A stretch of 64,000 nt of DNA, taken from NCBI GenBank assembly GCA_963625685.1, contig CAVFTR010000006.1, positions 1-64,000 of the forward strand, read 5' to 3'. Of this stretch, positions 19,724-27,077 are shown piece by piece. This stretch comes from F23-B02 sp963625685 (GTDB lineage Bacteria; Bacillota; Clostridia; Oscillospirales; Oscillospiraceae). The notes beneath the pieces were generated by a model. That model searched no databases. It was not told the DNA's origin and saw nothing but the letters and a program-made list of their open reading frames with translations. Position 1 is the first letter of the stretch; each line of letters opens with the position of its first letter. Position numbers and translations under genes: made by a program.

Positions 19724-20422
19724 TCAGCTGAGCTCGCCGCCGGCGGCGAGGACGGCCCCGCGCGCGAGAACGAGCGTGGGGTCCGTGTGCGGATAGTGCA
19801 GACCGTACATCTCAAAGGCGGGAGGAAGCTCAGTGCAGCCGAGTATCAGCGTCTGCGCGCCGCGGCCTAACAGCTCCTGCGCGGCGGCGCGGAAGCGCGC
19901 CGTGTCAAAGCTGCGCCGTCCGGCCTTAACGCCGTCGTATATGATGCTCATGACGGCGGCCTGGTCCTCGGGAGGGGGCGTGATGAGCTCTATGCCGCTG
20001 CCCTCGAAGCAGCGGGCGTATATCCCCGTGCGCACCGTGCCGTCGGTAGCGAGAAGCCCCGCCTTTCTGACGCCCTCGCTCCGCAGCGTCTGCGCAGTGA
20101 GCCTTATCATGTGCAGGACCGGTATATCCACCGCCGCGCAGATCTCGTCGTAAAAGCAGTGGGCGGTGTTGCAGGGCATGACGAGCAGCTGCGCTCCCGC
20201 GCTCTCGAGCCGCCGTGCGCTGAGCCTGAGCTCCGCCGTGGGGTCCGTGCCGCCGTTCAGCAGCGCCGCGGTGCGGTCGGGTATATTGGTGTTGCTGTCG
20301 ATGATGACGTGCAGATGCTCCTGGTCGCAGGAGGCTCTGGTGCTGTCTATTATTTTTGTAAACAGGTCCGCGGTCGCGGCCGGACCCATGCCGCCGATGA
20401 TGCCGATGATCTTTTTAGCCAT
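19724..20422 (-). CDS. Aspartate/glutamate racemase family protein
   Basis: 232 residues from the ATG that begins MAKKIIGIIGGMGPAA; an ATG eight codons upstream is possible. GGMGP and the two catalytic Cys motifs MPCNTAHCF (about residue 83) and ILGCTELP (about 191) identify the RacX/aspartate racemase group, which works without cofactor. It may make D-Asp or another D-amino acid for the wall. Stands alone next to the tRNA genes. Confidence 0.88.
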   Translation of the reverse strand: MAKKIIGIIGGMGPAATADLFTKIIDSTRASCDQEHLHVIIDSNTNIPDRTAALLNGGTDPTAELRLSARRLESAGAQLLVMPCNTAHCFYDEICAAVDIPVLHMIRLTAQTLRSEGVRKAGLLATDGTVRTGIYARCFEGSGIELITPPPEDQAAVMSIIYDGVKAGRRSFDTARFRAAAQELLGRGAQTLILGCTELPPAFEMYGLHYPHTDPTLVLARGAVLAAGGELS

Positions 20423-20455
20423 AATAACGCACCCGCTTTTCAGCATATAATCAGT

Positions 20456-20490
20456 AAAAGCCCTGAAATCATCATGACTTCAGGGCTTTT
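20456..20490 (-). terminator. Terminator of the tRNA operon
   Basis: AAAAGCCCTGAA / TTCAGGGCTTTT, 12-bp stem with an 11-base loop, just downstream of tRNA-Thr on the minus strand. Confidence 0.7.
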
Positions 20491-20493
20491 ACT

Positions 20494-20569
<76 letters not shown>

Positions 20570-20601
20570 AAAGCTGATGCCCCTTTTTCAAGGGGCATCG
20601 G

Positions 20602-20678
20602 TGGCGACCGAGAAGGGACTTGAACCCTCGACCTCCGGCGTGACAGGCCGGCGTTCTAACCGACTGAACCACTCGGCC
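20602..20678 (-). tRNA. tRNA-Asp (GTC)
   Basis: 77 nt on the minus strand. Acceptor GGCCGAG pairs with CTCGGTC, anticodon loop CTGTCAC gives GTC, TTCAAGT T-loop, CCA encoded. It lies upstream of tRNA-Thr; a GATGCCCC/GGGGCATC hairpin separates them (20576-20599), perhaps a processing structure. Confidence 0.94.
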
Positions 20679-20754
20679 ACGGCTCAGTTAATATAACAGA
20701 TTTTTGCCCCTTTGTCAACAGCTTTTGCGAAAAAAATTTGAGCAAGCTGAAATA

Positions 20755-20931
20755 TCATCTCTTCGATTTTGATTTTTTCTTTGCCGACTTTGACTTTTTC
20801 GCGGCGTCCTTTGCGGCCCTGCGGTCCGCGCTTTTCTTTTCCCTGAGCTTTTTCTTCGTCCTTATCTCGATTATCGCGTAGCACGCGATGACGCCGAGGA
20901 TAAGGAACGCGACGTATGTATACCAAGGCAT
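20755..20931 (-). CDS. Small single-span membrane protein with Lys-rich tail
   Basis: 58 residues: MPWYTYVAFLILGVIACYAI forms one membrane helix at the N-terminus, followed by a very basic cytoplasmic tail (EIRTKKKLREKK ... KKSKSAKKKSKSKR). Ribosome site CAGGAGGG sits at the right distance, and a TTGACC/TATATT promoter lies upstream. The frame is distinct from a longer, Arg/Lys-rich overlapping open frame with no sensible protein character. Function unknown; the tail could bind RNA, DNA or acidic lipid. Confidence 0.7.
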   Translation of the reverse strand: MPWYTYVAFLILGVIACYAIIEIRTKKKLREKKSADRRAAKDAAKKSKSAKKKSKSKR

Positions 20932-20955
20932 GCTTCATCCCTCCTGTAGGATTAT

Positions 20956-20984
20956 AATATACATTAAAACGCGCCGCCGGTCAA
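20956..20984 (-). promoter_or_regulatory. Promoter of the small membrane protein gene
   Basis: Minus strand TTGACC, 17-base spacer, TATATT, 24 bases before the ATG. Confidence 0.6.
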
Positions 20985-20999
20985 GATGACAAAAAGCTG

Positions 21000-21029
21000 T
21001 GGACAAGCTCATAGGCGCTGAGCTATAAT
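21000..21029 (+). promoter_or_regulatory. Promoter of murT
   Basis: TGGACA, 18-base spacer, TATAAT, 34 bases before the murT start. Confidence 0.5.
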
Positions 21030-21063
21030 ATAGCTTGGCAAATTTCCGTAAAGGATGGTAAAA

Positions 21064-22440
21064 ATGAAAAAGAATCTGAGATTTTTTCTCGCCCTGTGGC
21101 TGGGAAGGCTCGCCATGCGGCTGCAAAAGCTTCTGGGCATGAACGCAAGCTATTTTCCCGGCAAGCTTGCCATAAAGCTCTGCCCGGACTTCCTCGGCAG
21201 GATAGACAAGCCGGGGACGATCATCGCCGTCACGGGCACGAACGGCAAGACGACCTGCTGCAATATGATACTCGACGTTCTGGCCGACGCGGGCTTTAAG
21301 GTGCTCGATAACAGGGCAGGCTCGAACACCGACGCGGGCATCGCGACCTCGCTCATCTCCGGCAGCAGCCCCGGCGGGAAAAAGAAGTTTGACTACGCCG
21401 TGTTCGAGGTCGACGAGCGCTCCTCGCAGAGGATATACAGATACGTCCACCCCGACTACGCCGTGTGCACGAACCTCTTCCGCGACTCGATACAGCGCAA
21501 CGCCCATCCGGAGTTCATCTTCTCCTTCATCGACTCGGCGCTGCCCGACGATACGCACATGATCCTAAACGCCGACGATCCGATAAGCAGCCGGCTCAAG
21601 AAGGACAACAGGCGCAGCTATTTCTCCATCGGCCGCCTGCCCGGCGACCGTGACGACTGCATCAATATAATAAACGACATGCGCGCCTGCCCGCACTGCG
21701 GCGGCAGGCTCGAGTACGAGTATGTGCGCTATCACCACATAGGCAAGATGCGCTGCCCGGGCTGCGGCTTTGCCTCGCCGGAGCCGGATTATCTGGCATC
21801 TCCCGAGCCGGAGAAGCACAGCTTCACCGTGCGCTCGGCAAAGGGCGAGGAGGAATATCCGCTCATAAACGACAGCGTGTTCAACACCTACAATCAGGTC
21901 ACTGTCGTCGCGCTGCTGCGGGAGCTCGGCCTTTCCGCGGAGGATATAGCGAAGAGCTTTTCGCACATGAGCATCGTAAAATCGCGCTATACGCGGATCG
22001 AGAAGGGCGGCGTGGAGGTCGTGACGAACATGACCAAGGGTCAGAACCCCGTGGCCTGCTCGATAGTTTTCGGCTATATAAAGGCCGAGCCCGGCGTCAA
22101 GGAGGTCGTCGTCATGCTCGACGACATGACCTTCAAGAAGACGACCGAGATAGTCACCTGGGTCTACGACGCGGACTTCGAGCTTCTCAACGATCCGGAC
22201 ATAAAGCGCATCGTCGTCGCCGGCGCGAGGGTGCACGACTATCATCTGCGCCTGCTGCTGGCGGGCGTTCCGGAGGAAAAGCTGCGCTGCGTGCGCAGCG
22301 AGCTCGACGCTCCGGCCGAGCTCGAGCTCGAGGGCACTCAGAAGGTGTTCATCCTGCACGATCTGACGACGCCGAAGCTCACGGAGCAGGTGCGCGGCGG
22401 CATACTCGCGCGGCTTGAGGAAAAGGAGGCGCAGGCATGA
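21064..22440 (+). CDS. murT: Lipid II isoglutaminyl synthase, ligase subunit MurT
   Basis: 458 residues; the ATG after AAAGG was preferred to one nine bases earlier that overlaps the ribosome site. Mur-ligase P-loop TGTNGKTT (about 58-65), central-domain signature FEVDERS, an embedded zinc ribbon with CPHC (about 208) and CPGC (about 230), and the MurT C-terminal DUF1727 domain (MLDDMTFKKTTEIVTWVYD, VVAGARVHDYHLRL). MurT activates the D-Glu carboxylate of lipid II with ATP; GatD normally supplies ammonia from glutamine. It overlaps the GatD-like gene by four bases. Confidence 0.93.
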   Translation: MKKNLRFFLALWLGRLAMRLQKLLGMNASYFPGKLAIKLCPDFLGRIDKPGTIIAVTGTNGKTTCCNMILDVLADAGFKVLDNRAGSNTDAGIATSLISGSSPGGKKKFDYAVFEVDERSSQRIYRYVHPDYAVCTNLFRDSIQRNAHPEFIFSFIDSALPDDTHMILNADDPISSRLKKDNRRSYFSIGRLPGDRDDCINIINDMRACPHCGGRLEYEYVRYHHIGKMRCPGCGFASPEPDYLASPEPEKHSFTVRSAKGEEEYPLINDSVFNTYNQVTVVALLRELGLSAEDIAKSFSHMSIVKSRYTRIEKGGVEVVTNMTKGQNPVACSIVFGYIKAEPGVKEVVVMLDDMTFKKTTEIVTWVYDADFELLNDPDIKRIVVAGARVHDYHLRLLLAGVPEEKLRCVRSELDAPAELELEGTQKVFILHDLTTPKLTEQVRGGILARLEEKEAQA

Positions 22441-23147
22441 GGATAGAGGTGCTGTTTCCCGAATTTGCAAATCTGTTCGGCGACTGCTGGAACTGGCGCT
22501 ATCTCGCGCGCTGCCTGCCCGGAGCGGAGCTCATAGAGACAGGCTATGCCGACGCCCCGCGCTTTGCCTCCGAAAAGGTCGACCTGATAATCATGGGCGC
22601 GATGACCGAGCGCGGCCAGGAGCTTGCGATAAAAAAGCTCATGCCGTACCGCGACCGCCTGCGGCAGCTCATCGACACGGGCGTTGTATTCCTCATGACG
22701 GCAAACGCGGGCGAGGTCTTCTGCGAGTATATCGAAAACGAGGACGGCAGCCGCATCGCGGGCCTCGGCCTTGTCCCGCTGCACGCAAGGCGCGATATGC
22801 TGCACAGGTATAACTCCATCGAGCTGTGTACCTTCGAGGACATGGAGCTTGTCGGCTTCAAGGCGGAGTTTTCGCAGCTGTACGGCGACAACTCGGACAT
22901 TTATTTTGCCGAGGCAAAGCACGGCATCGGCATAAACAAAAAATCAAGGCTCGAGGGCGTGAGGATGAAAAACTACTTCTCGACCTCGCTGGTGGGTCCC
23001 TTTATCATGATGAACCCGCCATTTGTCAAATACCTCCTGCGGCTTCTGGGCGTGCAGGAGCCCGCGCTCCCCTTTGAGGAGACGGACATGGCCGCCTACG
23101 AGGCCCGCCGCGCCGATATACACCGGCTCATGGGCGAGAACAAGTGA
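22437..23147 (+). CDS. GatD-like partner of MurT lacking glutaminase residues
   Basis: 236 residues, overlapping murT by ATGA. The overall layout follows GatD: LFPEFANLFGDCWNWRYL at the N-terminus, then IIMGAMTERGQ where GatD has a GGGxDREQ segment. The nucleophile elbow that should read ICGGYQ reads LMTANAGEVF (residues 86-95), so the Cys is replaced by Thr/Ala. The C-terminal THG.L segment with the catalytic His reads TSLVGPFIMMNP, so the His is also missing. It is therefore probably a non-catalytic subunit, perhaps structural, with MurT using free ammonia. Residue assignments were made by eye. Confidence 0.75.
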   Translation: MRIEVLFPEFANLFGDCWNWRYLARCLPGAELIETGYADAPRFASEKVDLIIMGAMTERGQELAIKKLMPYRDRLRQLIDTGVVFLMTANAGEVFCEYIENEDGSRIAGLGLVPLHARRDMLHRYNSIELCTFEDMELVGFKAEFSQLYGDNSDIYFAEAKHGIGINKKSRLEGVRMKNYFSTSLVGPFIMMNPPFVKYLLRLLGVQEPALPFEETDMAAYEARRADIHRLMGENK

Positions 23148-23160
23148 GTAATAGAATAAT

Positions 23161-23189
23161 AAAAAACCGAGGCAGCGCCTCGGTTTTTT
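23161..23189. terminator. Bidirectional terminator
   Basis: AAAAAACCGAGGC / GCCTCGGTTTTTT with AGC loop between convergent genes. Confidence 0.85.
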
Positions 23190-23192
23190 GTT

Positions 23193-23822
23193 TTATATCA
23201 GACAATCCTTGTCGGGCTCGAAGACGACGACGCGGCGGGGACCGGCCTTCTCGACCTCGTATTCGCAGCCGGGGAGATATACTATCTCGTCATCGCTCCA
23301 GAGAGCGAGAAAATCGTCAAGATACGCGACGTTTTCAAGTCCCGCTCCGGCGCTGCGGTAGTGCATGGGGACGATGAGCCTTGCGTCGAGCGCGAGGGCG
23401 AGCTCCCTTGCCTGCTGCGCGCAGACCGTGTAGTAGCCGCCGACGGGTATCATGAGAAGGTCCAGCGGCCTGAACTCCGCCGCCGCCTCCGGTCCGAGCG
23501 TGTGCCCTATATCGCCCATGTGCGCTATGCGCAGGCCCTCGGCCTCGATAAGGCTGCACAGGTTATCCCCGCGCAGGGCGCCGAGCTTGCCGTCGTGATA
23601 CGTCTGCATCTGCCGGAGCGCAAAGCGGGGAGTATCCCCCGTCAGGGCGACGCCCCCGGCGTAGTTGTGGTCCGAATGTCCGTGGCTGCATATGACGCTG
23701 TCGGCGCGCAGGGGACAGAGCTCCAGACCGCGCACGCTGCCGGGAGAATAGGGGTCAAACACCACGCTGCCGTCGTCCGAGCGCAGCTCGAAGCAGGCGT
23801 GGCCGTGCCATATAAGCTTCAT
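23193..23822 (-). CDS. MBL-fold metallo-hydrolase
   Basis: 209 residues. WHGHACFEL at the N-terminus, metal site CSHGHSDHNYAGG (HxHxDH), HMGDIGHTL and VPMHYRS follow the UPF0173/UlaG-like branch of the metallo-beta-lactamase fold, usually hydrolases of phosphodiesters or sugar lactones. Substrate unknown. The downstream-most gene of a minus-strand group with two lipoproteins. Confidence 0.85.
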   Translation of the reverse strand: MKLIWHGHACFELRSDDGSVVFDPYSPGSVRGLELCPLRADSVICSHGHSDHNYAGGVALTGDTPRFALRQMQTYHDGKLGALRGDNLCSLIEAEGLRIAHMGDIGHTLGPEAAAEFRPLDLLMIPVGGYYTVCAQQARELALALDARLIVPMHYRSAGAGLENVAYLDDFLALWSDDEIVYLPGCEYEVEKAGPRRVVVFEPDKDCLI

Positions 23823-23825
23823 GGC

Positions 23826-24308
23826 TCAGCCCTCAAAGCAGCTCTGGAAGGCCGCCTTCACCGCAGCGCGGTCGCTGTCGCCGAGAATGACGTACACGAC
23901 GTAGTTGCCCTGCTGCCAGACCTCGGCGTTATCGAGCTTGGGCTTTTCGTCGGGCAGGTACTCGTCCATCCAGACGCTCTCGCGGTATTGGAGATACGTC
24001 TCGAGCGCGGCCTTGAGGCTTTTTGCCTGCTCGGAGTCCTTGCCGAGGAAGATGCCGTACTCGTTTATGTTCGTGCCGATGTGGGAGATGAGCGTGTTGC
24101 GGCTGACGTAGCCGTCGGAGGCTATGTTCATGACGTCCTCGACGTAGGCGTCGGGGGTCAGCGACATTTCGCTTATATCCATCGCCGCGCCGATCTTATC
24201 GGCGACGGTCTGTATATCGGGGTCCTTGGCGGCATTGCCGCTGCTGCAGGCGCAGAGCATGCACACGAGCAGCAGGAGAGCCGCGGCGGAATAAAGCTTT
24301 CTTTTCAT
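23826..24308 (-). CDS. DUF4358-like lipoprotein
   Basis: 160 residues from the ATG after AGAGGTGACGGC; a start seven codons upstream is possible. Signal peptide of type II with lipobox LCACSS near residue 20. The mature part (ADKIGAAMDISEMSL, EYGIFLGKDSEQAKSLKAALETYLQYRE, VVYVILGDSDRAAVKAAF) resembles DUF4358, a family of small clostridial lipoproteins of unknown function. Three bases from the MBL gene, close behind the SGNH lipoprotein. Confidence 0.75.
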   Translation of the reverse strand: MKRKLYSAAALLLLVCMLCACSSGNAAKDPDIQTVADKIGAAMDISEMSLTPDAYVEDVMNIASDGYVSRNTLISHIGTNINEYGIFLGKDSEQAKSLKAALETYLQYRESVWMDEYLPDEKPKLDNAEVWQQGNYVVYVILGDSDRAAVKAAFQSCFEG

Positions 24309-24319
24309 GCCGTCACCTC

Positions 24320-25099
24320 TCAGAGCCATGCGTGCGTTCTGAGATAATCGAGCACGCGGTTGAAGCCGACGGCGCTCAGGTGTATGCCGTCGCCGTTGCC
24401 GTAATCGGAGACGAGCTTGCCGTCCGAGCCCTTGAGGACGGAGGCGGAGTTGGTGTAGTGCGTGCCGGTCGCCTCGGCGATCTGGAGTATCCAGCCGTTG
24501 GCGCGGTCGATGACGGTGTTGTTTATGCCGTTATCCTTGGCCTCGTAGCTCGCCTCGACGGGGTAGATGGAGTTGCAGATGATCCTCGTGTCGGGGCTCA
24601 CCGACTGTATGCGCTCTATAAGCGCGGTGTATTCGGACTTGAACTGCTCCTCGTTCATCATGGAAACGCCGTTCACGCCGATGGTGAGCACGACGTACTC
24701 CGGCTTTGCGCGGCCGATGGCGTCGGTGATGGGTATCTCCTCGCCGGTGGCGGGATAGACGATGGTCGCGATGCTCTGGTTGAACAGGGCCAGCGTGCCG
24801 CTCGACGGGGTCCATACCTGAGAGCCGTCGATGACCTCGTATGCCTTCAGACCGTAGGTCGTGCTGTCGCCAATGAAGACCAGGCGGGAGATGTACTCAT
24901 CGCCGGCATCGGCGGTCTCGCCGAGCTCCGTCGAGCTCTGCACGGGAGCCTGCGTGGGCTCGGCGCTCGGGGCCTCGGTGTTCACCGCGGGCGGGACCGC
25001 GCTCTCCTCGGGCGTTTCAGCATCATCCTTGCCGCAGGCGCACAGCACGCACAGCAGCAGTATCAGCGCCGCTGCGAGCGCGATATATTTTTTCTTCAA
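24320..25099 (-). CDS. SGNH/GDSL-hydrolase lipoprotein
   Basis: 259 residues from TTG, chosen because GAGGTGATAAAA precedes it and it gives a proper signal peptide (LKKKYIALAAALILLLCVLC) with lipobox LCAC. A Pro/Glu/Thr-rich linker (25-65) leads to an SGNH domain: RLVFIGDSTTYGL (catalytic Ser), LTIGVNGVS (Gly-Asn block), and GDGIHLSAVGF (Asp-His). Likely an extracellular esterase/deacetylase acting on wall polysaccharide or lipid. First gene of the lipoprotein operon. Confidence 0.85.
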   Translation of the reverse strand: MKKKYIALAAALILLLCVLCACGKDDAETPEESAVPPAVNTEAPSAEPTQAPVQSSTELGETADAGDEYISRLVFIGDSTTYGLKAYEVIDGSQVWTPSSGTLALFNQSIATIVYPATGEEIPITDAIGRAKPEYVVLTIGVNGVSMMNEEQFKSEYTALIERIQSVSPDTRIICNSIYPVEASYEAKDNGINNTVIDRANGWILQIAEATGTHYTNSASVLKGSDGKLVSDYGNGDGIHLSAVGFNRVLDYLRTHAWL

Positions 25100-25132
25100 T
25101 TTTATCACCTCAGTATTTATTCGGGTCTGCCG

Positions 25133-25162
25133 ATTATACCACATAGGGCAGGCGTACATCAA
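25133..25162 (-). promoter_or_regulatory. Promoter of the lipoprotein operon
   Basis: Minus strand TTGATG, 18-base spacer, TATAAT, about 33 bases before the TTG start. Confidence 0.55.
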
Positions 25163-25222
25163 GACGAAAATGGTAAACAAAAGTTTCCGCCGGCCGAAAT
25201 TTTTCGACTGGCGGAGATAAGC

Positions 25223-26953
25223 TTATTCGGCCTTTGCCTCCTCGCCGCGCTTTGCCGCTTCCTCCTCCTCGAGGACGCGGTAGGCGACCTTGCCGACGAG
25301 CGTCTTGGGCAGCTCGCGGCGGAACTCGATATCGTAGGGCATGGCGTACTTTGCGATGTTTTTGCGGCAGTAGGCGAGTATGGTCTCCTTTGTCTCGGCG
25401 TTTTCGGGAACGCCGGGCTTGAGCATGACGAAGGCCTTGACCTTCTGCATCTTGTACGGGTCGGGAACGCCGATGACGCAGCTCATGTGGACGAGCTCGT
25501 GCGCGTCGAGGATATTCTCCAGCTGGCCGGGATAGATGTTGTAGCCGGAGGAGATGATCATGCGCTTCGCTCTGCCGCGGAAGTAGATAAAGCCCTCCGC
25601 GTCCATCATGCCGAGGTCGCCCGTGTACATCCAGGTCAGGCCGTCGGCGTGGCGGCGCAGGGTCTGCGCGGTCTCCTCGGGGTGGTTTATGTACTCCATC
25701 ATGACGGTGGGGCCGGCGATGAGTATCTCGCCCTCCTCGCCGTAGGGAAGCTCCCTGTCCGTGCCGGGCTCGACTATCTTGTAATAGGTGTCCGGGAAGG
25801 GCAGGCCGATGCTGCCCTCCTTGGCCATGTGCGGCGGCGTCAGGCAGCTGGCGGTCACACATTCGGTCAGGCCGAAGCCCTCGCGGATCTGTATTTTGGC
25901 GTTGTGGTCGTACAGGAACCTGTCGAACTTCTTTTTAAGCTCAATGGACAGGCTGTCGCCGCCGGAGAAGACGCCCTTGAGCGAGCTGAGGTCGGCCTTG
26001 TCCATGCTCGGCAGGCGCAGCAGCGCCTCGTACAGCGTGGGAACGCCCGCGATGAAGTTGCAGCGGTATTTCGTTATCTGCTTTGCGTAGGTCTGCGCGG
26101 TGAAGCGCGGGATGAGTATGCATCTGCCGCCCTGCGAGAGCATCGTGTGTATGCACACGCCCAGACCGAAGCCGTGGAACAGCGGCATCGCCGCGAGCAT
26201 CCTGTCACCCACGCGGAACATGGGGTTTGCCGCTATGACCTGCTGGCCGAGGGCGTTGAAGTTGCGGTTTGAAAGCAGGATGCCCTTGGTCGTGCCGGTC
26301 GTGCCGCCGGAATAGAGGATGACGGCGGGGTCCGAGCCGCGGCGCTTGACCTTGTAGTTATAGAAGCAGTGCTTGCCCATGTGTAGGAATTCCTTCCAGC
26401 GGATGACGGGCGCGTCGTCGGGTATCTTCTTTATCTTACGGCCCTCGGTGAGCATGTAGCCGGCCCTGACGGGCTTTGAAAGCTCGTCCTTTATGCTGGC
26501 GATGACGATGTTTACGACCCTGGTGTTGTGGCGTATGTTCTCAAACTTGTTGTAAAACTGGTCGAGGGTGATGGCCGTCACGGATTCCGACTCGTTGAGG
26601 TAGAACTCTATCTCCTTTTCTGCCGAGAGGGGGTGGATCATGTTGCACACGCCGCCGATGAGGTTGACGGCGTAAAACATCTGGATGGCCTGGGGGCAGT
26701 TGGGCATTGCTATCGTGACCTTGTCGCCCTCGCGCACGCCGATGGTGCGCAGCGCCTTCGCGCAGGCCTCGATCTCCCTCACCAGCGCCTTGTAGCTGGT
26801 CGATCTTCCCATGAAGTCGAAGGCTATGCTGTTCGGGTACCGCTCGGCTATCCTCTCGACGGCCTCGAACATGGAGCCGTCGAAATAATCAAGATTGAAG
26901 GGCATCTCGCCCAGACTGCTTTTCCACGGCGCCCTCGCGCTTATATTATCCAT
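25223..26953 (-). CDS. Long-chain acyl-CoA synthetase (AMP-forming)
   Basis: 576 residues from the ATG spaced correctly after AAAGGAA. ANL-superfamily motifs: ILYSGGTTGTTKGILLSNRN (P-loop), GFGLTEC, WMYTGDLGMMDAEGFIYFRGRAKRMI, and the C-terminal Lys in PKTLVGKVAYRVL. This fits the fatty-acyl-CoA ligase branch. It activates a carboxylic acid with ATP and CoA; chain length cannot be judged. Transcribed alone from its own promoter. Confidence 0.88.
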   Translation of the reverse strand: MDNISARAPWKSSLGEMPFNLDYFDGSMFEAVERIAERYPNSIAFDFMGRSTSYKALVREIEACAKALRTIGVREGDKVTIAMPNCPQAIQMFYAVNLIGGVCNMIHPLSAEKEIEFYLNESESVTAITLDQFYNKFENIRHNTRVVNIVIASIKDELSKPVRAGYMLTEGRKIKKIPDDAPVIRWKEFLHMGKHCFYNYKVKRRGSDPAVILYSGGTTGTTKGILLSNRNFNALGQQVIAANPMFRVGDRMLAAMPLFHGFGLGVCIHTMLSQGGRCILIPRFTAQTYAKQITKYRCNFIAGVPTLYEALLRLPSMDKADLSSLKGVFSGGDSLSIELKKKFDRFLYDHNAKIQIREGFGLTECVTASCLTPPHMAKEGSIGLPFPDTYYKIVEPGTDRELPYGEEGEILIAGPTVMMEYINHPEETAQTLRRHADGLTWMYTGDLGMMDAEGFIYFRGRAKRMIISSGYNIYPGQLENILDAHELVHMSCVIGVPDPYKMQKVKAFVMLKPGVPENAETKETILAYCRKNIAKYAMPYDIEFRRELPKTLVGKVAYRVLEEEEAAKRGEEAKAE

Positions 26954-26998
26954 GCGAATCATTCCTTTAAAAAATTAAAATAAAATGAGAGTAACAGC

Positions 26999-27027
26999 AT
27001 AATATCTCATAAAAATCAATTTGTCAA
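26999..27027 (-). promoter_or_regulatory. Promoter of the acyl-CoA synthetase gene
   Basis: Minus strand TTGACA, 17-base spacer, TATTAT. Confidence 0.65.
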
Positions 27028-27035
27028 ATGATGAA

Positions 27036-27069
27036 CAAAAAGTTCAGGCCGGAGCGGAAGCCCCGGCCT
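27036..27069 (-). terminator. Terminator after the polymer-export ABC gene
   Basis: Minus strand AGGCCGGGGC / GCTCCGGCCT (one G-U), 4-base loop, then GAACTTTTTG. Confidence 0.65.
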
Positions 27070-27077
27070 TGCGCATA

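Noticed and set aside
20684..20938. 84-codon frame starting MKHALVYIRR on the minus strand
   Set aside because: Its product is an implausible Arg/Lys string; the overlapping 58-residue frame has a membrane helix, better spacing from AGGAGGG and sensible composition.
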